Below, piece by piece: positions 1 through 7,130 of a DNA stretch of 38,422 bases (position 1 is its first letter; each line of letters starts with the position of its first letter). Source of the DNA: Solirubrobacterales bacterium 67-14 (GTDB lineage: Bacteria > Actinomycetota > Thermoleophilia > Solirubrobacterales > 70-9); NCBI GenBank assembly GCA_001897355.1, contig MKST01000011.1, positions 591,527 through 629,948 of the forward strand, in the 5' to 3' direction. The position numbers were made by a program, and so were the translations under genes. Below the pieces are notes generated by a model, which saw nothing but the letters and a program-made list of their open reading frames with translations, did not search any database and was not told the DNA's origin.

Positions 1-1535
1 GCAATCGTGGCAACGCGACCCTCGCCGAAGCCCTTGAGCAGCTCGTGGCCGTTGTTGATCAGCTCGGCGCCACCCTCGGTGTCCATCTGGGTGAAAGCCT
101 TGATGTCAGCACCGGCCGAGAAGACGATCGGCATGGTCGAGGCGACCACCATGGCGCCGATCTCGGGGTTGGCGTTGACCTTCTCCCAGACGGTTCCGAG
201 ATCCTGGATGACCTGGGGCGAGATCGCGTTCATCGGCGGGTTGGCCAGCCAGGCGATCGCGACGTCGCCGCGGGTCTCCAGCTTGACCTTCTCGGGCTGC
301 TCGCCCTCGTCCGGCTTCGGGTACGGGTAGAAGCCCTGGCCGGAGTTGAAGCCGAGGCGGCCCTGGGCGACCAGGCGCTTGAGGGTGACGGGGACGGGGA
401 ACCGCTCGTCGCCGTACTTCTCGTTCAGCTTCTCGATCCGCTCGAGCGAGACGTCGAGGCCTTCGATGTCGGCCTTCCAGAAGGGCGGGAAGAGGCCGCG
501 ACGGGGGTCGAGACCGGCGCCGGCCATCATTCCGACGTCGATGTCACGGACCGAGCAGACGCCCTCTTCGAGGATCAGGCAGGCCTCGACCAGGGCCTTG
601 CCGAGGAAGAGGTCGGCCAGCTCCTGGGCGTCCGCGTCGGCGTCGCCGGGGATGTTCGGCTCGCCGTCCTTGTAGAGGCCCTCGCCGCCGGTCTTGGCGC
701 CGAGCTTGCCGTCGGCGACCAGCTGCTTCATGCCCTGGTGGACGTAGAAGCGCTCGCCGTAGGAGTTGTTGAGGTGGTCGGCTACGTGGTAGACGGTGTC
801 GAGGCCGAGCAGGTCGACCAGGATGAACGGGCCCATCGGGGCGACGTTCGCGGCGCCGACGCCTTCGTCGATCTTCTTGATCGAGAGGCCGCGCTCTTCC
901 TGGGCACGCCAGATCTCACCGACCGCGGAGTTGAGGATGCGGTTGACGACGAAGCCAGGCACCTCACCGCAGGTGATCGGCTGCTTGCCGATGGCCTGGG
1001 CGAAGTTCGAGGAGGTCTGGGCGGTCTCCGAGGAGGTGTCGTCGCCGATGATCACCTCGACCAGCGGCATGACCGAGGCCGGGTAGAAGAAGTGGAAGCC
1101 GACGACCTTGTCGGGCCGCAGGGTGGCCTCGCCGATCTCGGAGATCGAGAGGGCCGAGGTGTTGGACGAAAGGATCGCGTGGCCGGGGGTGACCGCGTCG
1201 AGCTCGGCGAAGACGGCCTGCTTGATCTCCATCTTCTCCGGCACGGCTTCGATCACGAAGTCGACGTCGGCGAACTCGTCGTAGGTGACGGTGCCGGTGA
1301 CGTTGGCCAGAACCTCGGCCAGACGGGCGTCGGCCTGCTCCTGGGTGATCTTTTCCTTCTTGACCTTGCCGGCGAGCTGGCCGGTAGTGACGTTCTTGAC
1401 TTCTTCGATCGCGTGGTCGACGAACTTCTGGTCGACGTCCTTGATCACGACCGGGATGTCGGATGCGGCGATCGCCTGGGCGATCTGACCGCCCATGGTG
1501 CCGCCGCCGACGACGGCTGCCTTGTGTACGAACAT
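1..1535 (-). CDS. 3-hydroxyacyl-CoA dehydrogenase / enoyl-CoA hydratase fusion (5' part, cut by window start)
   Basis: The gene reads leftward from ATG at 1535 and runs off the window; 511 codons are visible. It encodes a bifunctional beta-oxidation enzyme: NAD-dependent oxidation of L-3-hydroxyacyl-CoA plus hydration of enoyl-CoA. Residues 5-16 hold the NAD-binding glycine motif (GGGTMGG). H148 (GFHFFYP) and E160 (PLVEV) are spaced like the family's catalytic His-Glu dyad, and VPGFVVNRI at 192-200 starts the C-terminal HAD domain. A second HAD C-terminal repeat covers about 305-405. A crotonase domain begins near 420, with the oxyanion-hole segment FSAGADIKAF at 472-481. This order (dehydrogenase first, hydratase second) is opposite to FadB/FadJ and like archaeal crotonyl-CoA hydratase/dehydrogenase proteins. 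A GGAGG Shine-Dalgarno lies at 1549-1553. The true C-terminus is not visible. Confidence 0.93.
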   Translation of the reverse strand, partial: MFVHKAAVVGGGTMGGQIAQAIAASDIPVVIKDVDQKFVDHAIEEVKNVTTGQLAGKVKKEKITQEQADARLAEVLANVTGTVTYDEFADVDFVIEAVPEKMEIKQAVFAELDAVTPGHAILSSNTSALSISEIGEATLRPDKVVGFHFFYPASVMPLVEVIIGDDTSSETAQTSSNFAQAIGKQPITCGEVPGFVVNRILNSAVGEIWRAQEERGLSIKKIDEGVGAANVAPMGPFILVDLLGLDTVYHVADHLNNSYGERFYVHQGMKQLVADGKLGAKTGGEGLYKDGEPNIPGDADADAQELADLFLGKALVEACLILEEGVCSVRDIDVGMMAGAGLDPRRGLFPPFWKADIEGLDVSLERIEKLNEKYGDERFPVPVTLKRLVAQGRLGFNSGQGFYPYPKPDEGEQPEKVKLETRGDVAIAWLANPPMNAISPQVIQDLGTVWEKVNANPEIGAMVVASTMPIVFSAGADIKAFTQMDTEGGAELINNGHELLKGFGEGRVATI

Positions 1536-1575
1536 GAGGTTTCTTGATCCTCCGGGGCGTGGTGAGTTGAGGGCT

Positions 1576-1594
1576 TGCGGGCTTCTGGCCCGCA
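1576..1594 (-). other. Leader hairpin upstream of the dehydrogenase fusion
   Basis: A perfect 7-bp inverted repeat (TGCGGGC at 1576-1582, GCCCGCA at 1588-1594) with a 5-nt loop lies between the operator and the start codon at 1535. It would fold in the 5' UTR. Its role is unknown; it may only stabilise the leader. Confidence 0.35.
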
Positions 1595-1607
1595 GTGGGT
1601 GCGAGAA

Positions 1608-1625
1608 GTTGACTCGCGGGTCAAT
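1608..1625. promoter_or_regulatory. Palindromic operator, TetR-type, upstream of the dehydrogenase fusion
   Basis: GTTGACTCGCGGGTCAAT is an imperfect palindrome (TTGACT-CGCG-GGTCAA) about 75 bp upstream of the start at 1535. It matches the sequence before the acyl-CoA dehydrogenase (26653-26670): both read TTGACT-N4-RGTCAAT, and on the minus strand both sit inside TTATTGACY. Size and symmetry fit a TetR-family fatty-acid regulator; the regulator gene is not in this window, so its identity is inference. Confidence 0.62.
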
Positions 1626-1779
1626 AAGGCTATACGGCCCGGCCTGATAGCGTGTTCCCCGGTTGTTGCTCCGATTGAGCGCAATCGAGGTTCAGTTCCT
1701 TCCTGTTTTCGCGCGGTTCACCGGCGTCTTGGGGTTACCGGATCTCCCCTCACACCCTCATCACAGGAAGTAGAACAGC

Positions 1780-3066
1780 ATGTCCAAGCAGTCTTTTGCC
1801 GATCTCGGCGTGTCCAATGCCGTGGTCAACTCGCTCCGCGATCGCGGAATCGAAGCCCCGTTCCCCATCCAGCGCCAGGTCATCGAGGACATCCTCGACG
1901 GCGATGACGTGCTGGTCCAGTCCCCGACCGGCTCCGGCAAGACCCTGGCCTTCGGGGTGCCGCTGGTCGACCTGGTCCAAGCCGAAGACCGGCGCCCGTC
2001 GGCGCTGATCCTCGCCCCGACCCGTGAGCTGGCCAGCCAGATCGTCGACGAAATGGAAGCGATCTGCCACGCCCGCGCCTTGAAGATCGCCGCCGTCTAC
2101 GGCGGGGTCGGCCTGCAGCAGCAGGCCAAGCGCGCGGCCAAGGCGCACATCATCGTCGCCTGCCCGGGACGACTCGAAGATCAGCTCCAGCGCGGGGCCT
2201 TCAGCCTCGACAACGTCCGCTACCTGGTGCTCGACGAAGCCGACCGCATGCTCGACATGGGCTTCAAGCCGGCCGTCGACCGAATCGTCAAGCAGGTCGA
2301 CGCGAGCCGCCAGACCCTGTTCTTCTCGGCCACCCTCGAAGGCGCTGCCGGGAAGCTGGCCGCGGCCTACACGATCGATCCGAAGACCCACGTCAACAAG
2401 CCGTCGATCGAGAACAAGGGCAAGATCGAACATCGCTTCGTCCACGTCTCGCACGAAGCGAAGGTCGAGACCCTGGTCAGCGAGCTGGAGAGCCCGGACC
2501 GGGGTCGCACCCTGGTCTTCGTGCGGACCAAGCACGGGGCCGACCGGCTGGTCAAGAAGCTGAGCAAGCGAAGCAAGCAGGTCCGCGCGGTCGCCATGCA
2601 CGGCAACAAGTCCCAGAACCAGCGCCAGCGTGCCCTGGCCGACTTCGAGGACGGCCGGGTCGACACCTTGGTCGCGACCGACGTCGCCGCCCGCGGCATC
2701 GATGTGGCCGAGGTCACCCACGTGATCAACTTCGACATGCCCGAGGACCAGGACACCTTCGTCCACCGGGTCGGCCGCACCGGCCGGGCCGGCGCCGACG
2801 GCGTGGGGGTCAGCTTCTTCATGTCCGACCAGGCGAAGGAGATGGGGAAGATCGCCCACTCGCTCGGCCTGCACCAGGAGTTCGAAGCCAGCGGCTCCGG
2901 TTTCCACGCGGAAAGCCACACGAGGCAGCGCAAGTCCGGTGGCCGCGCGCCCCAGAACCGGACCGGCGGGGAGCAGCGCCAGGGAAATCGAGGCGGTAAG
3001 CCGAAGCGGAATCGTTCGAACAGTTCGAACCGCAACCGGAACAACCGTCGCCAGCGAAGCCGATAG
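1780..3066 (+). CDS. DEAD-box ATP-dependent RNA helicase
   Basis: This 428-residue protein unwinds RNA duplexes with ATP. All core motifs are present in order: Q-motif region (about 6-31), Walker A PTGSGKT at 49-55, PTREL at 80-84, GG and PGR at 108-131, DEAD at 152-155, SAT at 183-185, and the HRVGRTGR arginine-finger motif in the second RecA domain. The last 60 or so residues form a low-complexity basic tail rich in R, N, G and Q, as in RhlE/CsdA-type helicases, probably for RNA binding. An AGGAAG ribosome site precedes the ATG. A cold-shock gene follows 154 bp downstream, which suggests a role in RNA remodelling at low temperature. Exact subfamily (RhlE versus CsdA) is not certain. Confidence 0.95.
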   Translation: MSKQSFADLGVSNAVVNSLRDRGIEAPFPIQRQVIEDILDGDDVLVQSPTGSGKTLAFGVPLVDLVQAEDRRPSALILAPTRELASQIVDEMEAICHARALKIAAVYGGVGLQQQAKRAAKAHIIVACPGRLEDQLQRGAFSLDNVRYLVLDEADRMLDMGFKPAVDRIVKQVDASRQTLFFSATLEGAAGKLAAAYTIDPKTHVNKPSIENKGKIEHRFVHVSHEAKVETLVSELESPDRGRTLVFVRTKHGADRLVKKLSKRSKQVRAVAMHGNKSQNQRQRALADFEDGRVDTLVATDVAARGIDVAEVTHVINFDMPEDQDTFVHRVGRTGRAGADGVGVSFFMSDQAKEMGKIAHSLGLHQEFEASGSGFHAESHTRQRKSGGRAPQNRTGGEQRQGNRGGKPKRNRSNSSNRNRNNRRQRSR

Positions 3067-3104
3067 AGCTTGTAACAAATCCTGCGAGACCGGGCAAACC
3101 CTGC

Positions 3105-3110
3105 TACGGT
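3105..3110 (+). promoter_or_regulatory. Possible -10 element for the cold-shock gene
   Basis: TGCTACGGT has the form of an extended -10 (TG-N-TACGGT) about 110 bp before the ATG at 3221. That would give a long structured 5' UTR, which is typical of cspA genes. No convincing -35 is visible. Confidence 0.35.
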
Positions 3111-3220
3111 CCCGCTATTGGGTCGGGGGGAGTAAACCCCGGCAAAGACGTGTGTAGCGCTCGCAGTCGTTGCTTTACCAGCATCCTCCGCGTTTCGCAG
3201 CACCGATGTTGGAGGACTAA

Positions 3221-3424
3221 ATGCCTACTGGCACAGTCAAGTGGTTCAGCGACGAAAAGGGCTTCGGCTTCATTACGCCGGACGACGGTTCGAAGGACGT
3301 CTTCGTCCATCACACCGCCATCCAGTCCGATGGTTTTCGCACCCTCGCCGAGGGCGCGAAGGTGAGCTACGAGGCAGAGGACGGACCCAAGGGTCCGGCC
3401 GCCGCTTCGGTCGAGCCCATCTAG
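3221..3424 (+). CDS. Cold-shock protein, CspA family (copy 1)
   Basis: This 67-residue single-OB-fold protein binds single-stranded RNA/DNA and acts as an RNA chaperone. It has the RNP1 motif KGFGFI (13-18) and RNP2 motif VFVHH (27-31), and length and composition match CspA. The start is fixed by the box GATGTTGGAGGA at 3205-3216, four bases before ATG. The same 12 bases precede the second copy at the same spacing. The two proteins differ at only five positions (32, 36, 52, 54 and 66). A strong intrinsic terminator follows. It may be transcribed from its own promoter rather than with the helicase. Confidence 0.97.
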   Translation: MPTGTVKWFSDEKGFGFITPDDGSKDVFVHHTAIQSDGFRTLAEGAKVSYEAEDGPKGPAAASVEPI

Positions 3425-3438
3425 GCTCGGACCACCGC

Positions 3439-3452
3439 GGGGCGAAAGCCCC
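3439..3452 (+). other. GNRA-capped hairpin 3' of cold-shock gene 1
   Basis: GGGGC-GAAA-GCCCC forms a 5-bp stem closed by a GAAA tetraloop in the 3' UTR, upstream of the intrinsic terminator. It may stabilise the transcript end. Confidence 0.4.
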
Positions 3453-3470
3453 ACCGAAGTGACCGCGAGC

Positions 3471-3500
3471 GCGCCCGCCATCCGGCGGGCGCTTCGCTTT
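3471..3500 (+). terminator. Intrinsic terminator of cold-shock gene 1
   Basis: A perfect 9-bp GC stem (GCGCCCGCC at 3471-3479, GGCGGGCGC at 3484-3492) with a 4-nt loop ATCC is followed by TTCGCTTT. Confidence 0.85.
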
Positions 3501-3639
3501 AACGGGGTCGATGCACCGGGACTCGGCCGGTCGTGTCCGGACCGGCTGCCATTGTCGCCTTCGACAGTGGAATTGCGAGAACTTGGAGGGAAAACCGAAT
3601 CCATCTGGAAGATGGATGGTTAGAGAAGCAGAGGGTGAA

Positions 3640-4650
3640 ATGAACACGCGCTTCCACGTCCCGACCAAGGTATTCGCCGCCCGCCGCAGCCGCGGAGGAC
3701 AGGCCGGAGGTGACGCCGGAAACCAGCCCGCTCCGACCCCGGCCGGCTTCAGTGGCACCGACCCGATCCTGATCGACCCGGTGCTGGGTGACAGCCCCGG
3801 CAGATCCTGCTCCTACTTGGTCCAGGGCGAGCGGACCGCGCTGATCGACCCCGGTTCGGCCAATGCCGCGCCCCGCGTCCTCGAAGCGCTGAAGGCCCGG
3901 CAGATCGAGGTCGACCTGGTCCTGCTGACCCACATCCACGCCGATGCCGCGGCCGGCGTCGGCGTGATCACCGACCACTTCCCAAAGGCGAAGATCGTCG
4001 CCCCGGCGGGGGCGACCGAGCGCCTGGCCGACCCCTCCGCCCTGGTCACGGACATGAAGAAGGTCTACGGCGAACAGGCCGAGACGATCTACGGCCTGCC
4101 CGACCGGATCGAGCCGGCCAGGATCATCGCGCTCGCCGATGGCGACCAGCTCGACCTCGGCGATCGGACGATCGAGGCGATCGCCACCCCCGGCCACACC
4201 GCCGCGCACATGTCCTATTTCGACCGGTCGACCACCGCCCTCTTCTGTGGCGACGCCCTCGGGGTCCAACTGCCCGGCAGCAGGGTCGTCCGACCCTCCA
4301 CCCCGCCCTGGGACTTTTCCCTCGAGGATTCACTCGCCTCGATCGCCAAGCTCGCGGAGCTCGGTGCGGGAACCGTGTACCTCGCCCATTTCGGGGCGGC
4401 CCGGCCTGGCCCCGACGAGATCTTCCAGCGGGCAGCCGATTCGCTTGAGCGCTGGCATCGTTCCTTTCTCAAGAAGCGCGAGCAGACCGACAGCGAAGAA
4501 GACCTTTCCCGCCAGTTCAACGCTTGCCTCGAGGCCAGCCTCGAGCCGATCGCCCCCTCGGTCCGCCGTGACCTGGAGGCGGTCAGCCCGACCCAGCTCA
4601 ACCTGGCCGGCCTCAGCGCCGAACAGGCCCGCCTCGGCCGCGCCGCTTAA
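3640..4650 (+). CDS. Metallo-beta-lactamase-fold hydrolase with altered metal motif
   Basis: I place the start at ATG 3640 because a GAGGGTGA ribosome site precedes it and the conserved fold begins soon after; the frame is open further upstream. The 336-residue product has the MBL fold at about 42-265: THIHADAAAG at 97-106, PGHTAAH at 184-190, CGDA at 203-206 and LAHFG at 248-252. The usual HxHxDH motif reads HxHxDA here (H98, H100, D102, A103), so one second-metal ligand is missing while the other ligands remain. The family includes thioesterase-, lactonase- and sulfur-dioxygenase-like enzymes; the substrate cannot be named. An approximately 40-residue Arg/Gly/Pro-rich N-terminus precedes the domain. 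It is followed by a hairpin-rich spacer and the MFS gene. Confidence 0.85.
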   Translation: MNTRFHVPTKVFAARRSRGGQAGGDAGNQPAPTPAGFSGTDPILIDPVLGDSPGRSCSYLVQGERTALIDPGSANAAPRVLEALKARQIEVDLVLLTHIHADAAAGVGVITDHFPKAKIVAPAGATERLADPSALVTDMKKVYGEQAETIYGLPDRIEPARIIALADGDQLDLGDRTIEAIATPGHTAAHMSYFDRSTTALFCGDALGVQLPGSRVVRPSTPPWDFSLEDSLASIAKLAELGAGTVYLAHFGAARPGPDEIFQRAADSLERWHRSFLKKREQTDSEEDLSRQFNACLEASLEPIAPSVRRDLEAVSPTQLNLAGLSAEQARLGRAA

Positions 4651-4655
4651 CCGCG

Positions 4656-4681
4656 TGCCATCCGGTCTTCGCCGGATGGCA
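4656..4681 (+). terminator. Hairpin 3' of the MBL-fold gene, terminator-like
   Basis: A perfect 10-bp stem (TGCCATCCGG at 4656-4665, CCGGATGGCA at 4672-4681) with loop TCTTCG lies directly after the stop at 4650. No U-tract follows, so termination may be partial or need Rho. Confidence 0.5.
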
Positions 4682-4692
4682 ACAGGAACCCG

Positions 4693-4744
4693 CCCCTTCC
4701 TCCCACATTCACGGATAGAAGGAAGGGGCTCCGGTCTCGGAGCC
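4693..4744 (+). promoter_or_regulatory. Structured leader of the MFS gene with overlapping hairpins
   Basis: CCCCTTCCT (4693-4701) pairs with AGGAAGGGG (4720-4728). GGCTCCG (4727-4733) pairs with CGGAGCC (4738-4744). The helices share bases 4727-4728, so they compete at their junction. This may be an attenuator-like leader or plain 5' UTR structure. No known riboswitch class is recognised. Confidence 0.3.
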
Positions 4745-4774
4745 TCGAAAGACGGTTCTGGCAAGGTAGAGGGC

Positions 4775-5971
4775 ATGTCCACAGTGGATGACATGGACCG
4801 ACGATCGATCGGGGTGCTTGCCTCGGGGCACGCGCTGGTCGATGTCTGCCAGGGCGCGATCCCGGCCTTGCTCCCCTTCCTGATCGCCCGCCGTGGATAC
4901 AGCTACTCCGAGGCGACCGCGCTGATCCTGGTCATGACCTTCTCCTCCTCGCTGCTTCAGCCCCTTTTCGGCCTGATCACCGACCGACGGTCGATCTCCT
5001 GGCTCCTGCCGGGCGGGATCCTGGTCGGCGGCCTGGGGATCGCTGCGGTCGGAGCGGTCTCTTCGTTTCCGCTCACCCTCGTCGCGGTCGCCGTCTCGGG
5101 CCTGGGGGTCGGTGCCTACCATCCGGAAGGTGCGCGGAACGCCAACTACGTGGCCGGGACCAAGCGCCGGGCCACCGCGATGAGCCTCTACGCGGTCGGC
5201 GGCAACGCCGGCTTCGCCCTGGGGCCGGTGGTGGTGACGGCCCTGGTGCTGTCGCTGGGCCTCGGTGGCCTGGTGTGGTTCGCGCTGCCGATGACGGCCG
5301 GAGCCCTGCTACTGGCCCGGGAGCTGCCGCGGATCGACGCGCTGCGCCTGCAGACGATCGCCGCCGCGGCCGACCGCGGTGACAAACGGGGCCGTGACCG
5401 ATGGCTGCCCTTCAGCGGCATCGCGGCCGTCGCCGGATTCCGCTCGGCCACCTACTTCGCGCTGCAGGCCTTCGTGCCGGTCTTCCTGATCACCGAGATG
5501 GGGACCACCGAGGGGGTCGGCAACGCCGCGCTGACCGTCCTCCTGGTCGCCGGTGCGATCGGGACCCTGGTCGGCGGACGGGTGGCGGACCGGGTCGGGA
5601 TCCGGCCGGTCCTGACCGTCTCGCTGGGCGTGGTCGTGCCGCTGATCCTGGCCCTGCTCGAGGTCACCGAGGCGGTCGCGTTTCCGCTGCTCGCGGCGAT
5701 CGGATTCTTCCTGGTCGGCACCTTCTCGATCTCCGTCGTCCTCGGTCAGGAGTATCTGCCGAACCGGATCGGGGTGGCCTCCGGGGTCACCTTGGGCGCC
5801 GCGATCGGTTTCGGCGGCCTGGTCGCCTGGCTGCTCGGGCTGCTGGCCGACCAGAGCAGCCTGACGACGGTGATGATCGTGATCGCCGTCTTGCCGCTGC
5901 CCGGATTCCTGATCAGCCTCGCCCTGCCCGACGACAATGAATCCGCCCAACCGATCGAAGAACCCGCCTGA
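4775..5971 (+). CDS. MFS exporter, fosmidomycin-resistance (Fsr)-like
   Basis: This 398-residue integral membrane protein has about 12 hydrophobic segments. The N-terminal SGHALVDVCQGAIPALLPF, the RRSISW loop after TM2 and GVGAYHPEGA in the TM4 region are typical of the Fsr/YfnC-like branch of MFS drug:proton antiporters. Start is ATG 4775 with GAGG just upstream; ATG 4793 is an in-frame alternative. Its 3' end overlaps the aminotransferase start by 35 bp, so the two are likely co-transcribed and translationally coupled. Substrate is unknown. Export of a small, perhaps sulfur- or phosphorus-containing, compound is only a guess from family and neighbours. Confidence 0.9.
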   Translation: MSTVDDMDRRSIGVLASGHALVDVCQGAIPALLPFLIARRGYSYSEATALILVMTFSSSLLQPLFGLITDRRSISWLLPGGILVGGLGIAAVGAVSSFPLTLVAVAVSGLGVGAYHPEGARNANYVAGTKRRATAMSLYAVGGNAGFALGPVVVTALVLSLGLGGLVWFALPMTAGALLLARELPRIDALRLQTIAAAADRGDKRGRDRWLPFSGIAAVAGFRSATYFALQAFVPVFLITEMGTTEGVGNAALTVLLVAGAIGTLVGGRVADRVGIRPVLTVSLGVVVPLILALLEVTEAVAFPLLAAIGFFLVGTFSISVVLGQEYLPNRIGVASGVTLGAAIGFGGLVAWLLGLLADQSSLTTVMIVIAVLPLPGFLISLALPDDNESAQPIEEPA

Positions 5972-7130
5972 GTTGCCTGAGTTGGCTCCCGAGCAATACA
6001 ACCTGACCGACCTGTCGCTGGACCGTCTGCGCAAACGCCGCTCGGCCAAGTGGACCGCCTGGCCACCGGATGTGCTGCCGTCCTTCGTGGCCGAGATGGA
6101 CTTTCCGCTGGCCCGACCGGTCAAGGAGGCGCTGACCTGTGCGATCGAACTCGACGACACCGGTTACGCCAACCCCGACGGGTCCGGGCTGGCGGCCGCC
6201 TTCGCCGATTTCGCGCGGCGCCGATTCGGCTGGGAGGTCGACCCCGGGCAGGTCACGGCGACCAGCGATGTAGTCGGCGGGCTGCGGGCACTGCTCGACC
6301 TGGTCGCCGGCCCGCATCAGGGCGTGGTCATCAACCCGCCGGTCTACTTTCCGTTCTTCTCGATCGTTCCCGAGGCAGGCCGTGAGCTGGCCGAGGTGCC
6401 CCTCCGCGAAGATGGCCGGCTCGACCTCGAGGCGATCGGCCGGGCCTTCGAGCGAGGTGCCCGGGCGATGATCCTCTGCAGCCCACACAACCCGGCCGGG
6501 ACGGTCCCGACCCGGGCCGAGCTGGAACGACTGGCCGAACTGGCGGTGGCCAATGACGCCTGGGTGCTGAGCGACGAGATCCACGCCCCGCTGACCCTGC
6601 CGGGCGCGACCCACGTGCCCTTCGTCGACGTGTCCGACGCCGCCCGCGAATGCGGGATCTGCGTCACCTCCGCCTCGAAGGCCTTCAACACCGCCGGGCT
6701 CGTCTGCGCGGTCATCGTGACCGCCGGCGAGCGCGCTCGCCGGCTGGTCTCCGAGCTTCCGGCCGGGGCCACCCATCCCGGACACCTGGGCGTGATCGCC
6801 TCCCAGGCCGCCTTCGAGTCCGGTGATGACTGGCTCGATCAGGTCGTGGCGCAACTCGACCTCAACCGCCGTCTGCTGGCCGAGCTGTTGGCCGAGCATC
6901 TGCCGGCCGCGCGTTACCGGCCACCCGAAGCCGGATATCTCGCCTGGATCGATGCGACCGGCCTGGGCCTCGGTCCCGACCCGGCCACCGACATCTTCGA
7001 CCGGGCCCGGGTCGCCGTTTCCAGCGGCCCCGGATTCGGTCGCGGCGGTGAAGGGTATTTTCGGCTCAACATCGGCACCTCTCCCAATTTGATCGAAGCT
7101 GCCGTAAGGTCAATCGCAGAGATCACGTGA
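5937..7130 (+). CDS. MalY/PatB-type PLP-dependent aminotransferase / C-S lyase
   Basis: This 397-residue class I/II fold-type-I PLP enzyme resembles the MalY/PatB group, which cleaves cystathionine-like thioethers to pyruvate, ammonia and a thiol. WTAWPPDVLPSFVAEMDFP at 39-57 is typical of the group. Other key sites are GYANPDGSGL at 77-86, SPHNPAGT at 182-189, SDEIHAPL at 212-219 (D213 for the pyridine nitrogen) and TSASKAFNTAGL at 244-255, where K248 is the Schiff-base lysine. It overlaps the upstream exporter by 35 bp and the downstream c-di-GMP gene by four bases (GTGA). Whether it acts as cystathionine beta-lyase or on another thioether is not decided by sequence. Confidence 0.92.
   Translation: MNPPNRSKNPPELPELAPEQYNLTDLSLDRLRKRRSAKWTAWPPDVLPSFVAEMDFPLARPVKEALTCAIELDDTGYANPDGSGLAAAFADFARRRFGWEVDPGQVTATSDVVGGLRALLDLVAGPHQGVVINPPVYFPFFSIVPEAGRELAEVPLREDGRLDLEAIGRAFERGARAMILCSPHNPAGTVPTRAELERLAELAVANDAWVLSDEIHAPLTLPGATHVPFVDVSDAARECGICVTSASKAFNTAGLVCAVIVTAGERARRLVSELPAGATHPGHLGVIASQAAFESGDDWLDQVVAQLDLNRRLLAELLAEHLPAARYRPPEAGYLAWIDATGLGLGPDPATDIFDRARVAVSSGPGFGRGGEGYFRLNIGTSPNLIEAAVRSIAEIT

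Noticed and set aside
45..1547. Long plus-strand open frame of 500 codons opposite the dehydrogenase fusion
   Set aside because: It is antisense to a clear HAD/crotonase gene, and its Asp/Gly/Leu/Val-rich product has no domain; long antisense frames are expected in GC-rich genes.
1750..3078. Minus-strand open frame of 442 codons opposite the DEAD-box helicase
   Set aside because: Mirror of the helicase codon pattern; no motif or ribosome site, and the plus strand carries all helicase motifs.
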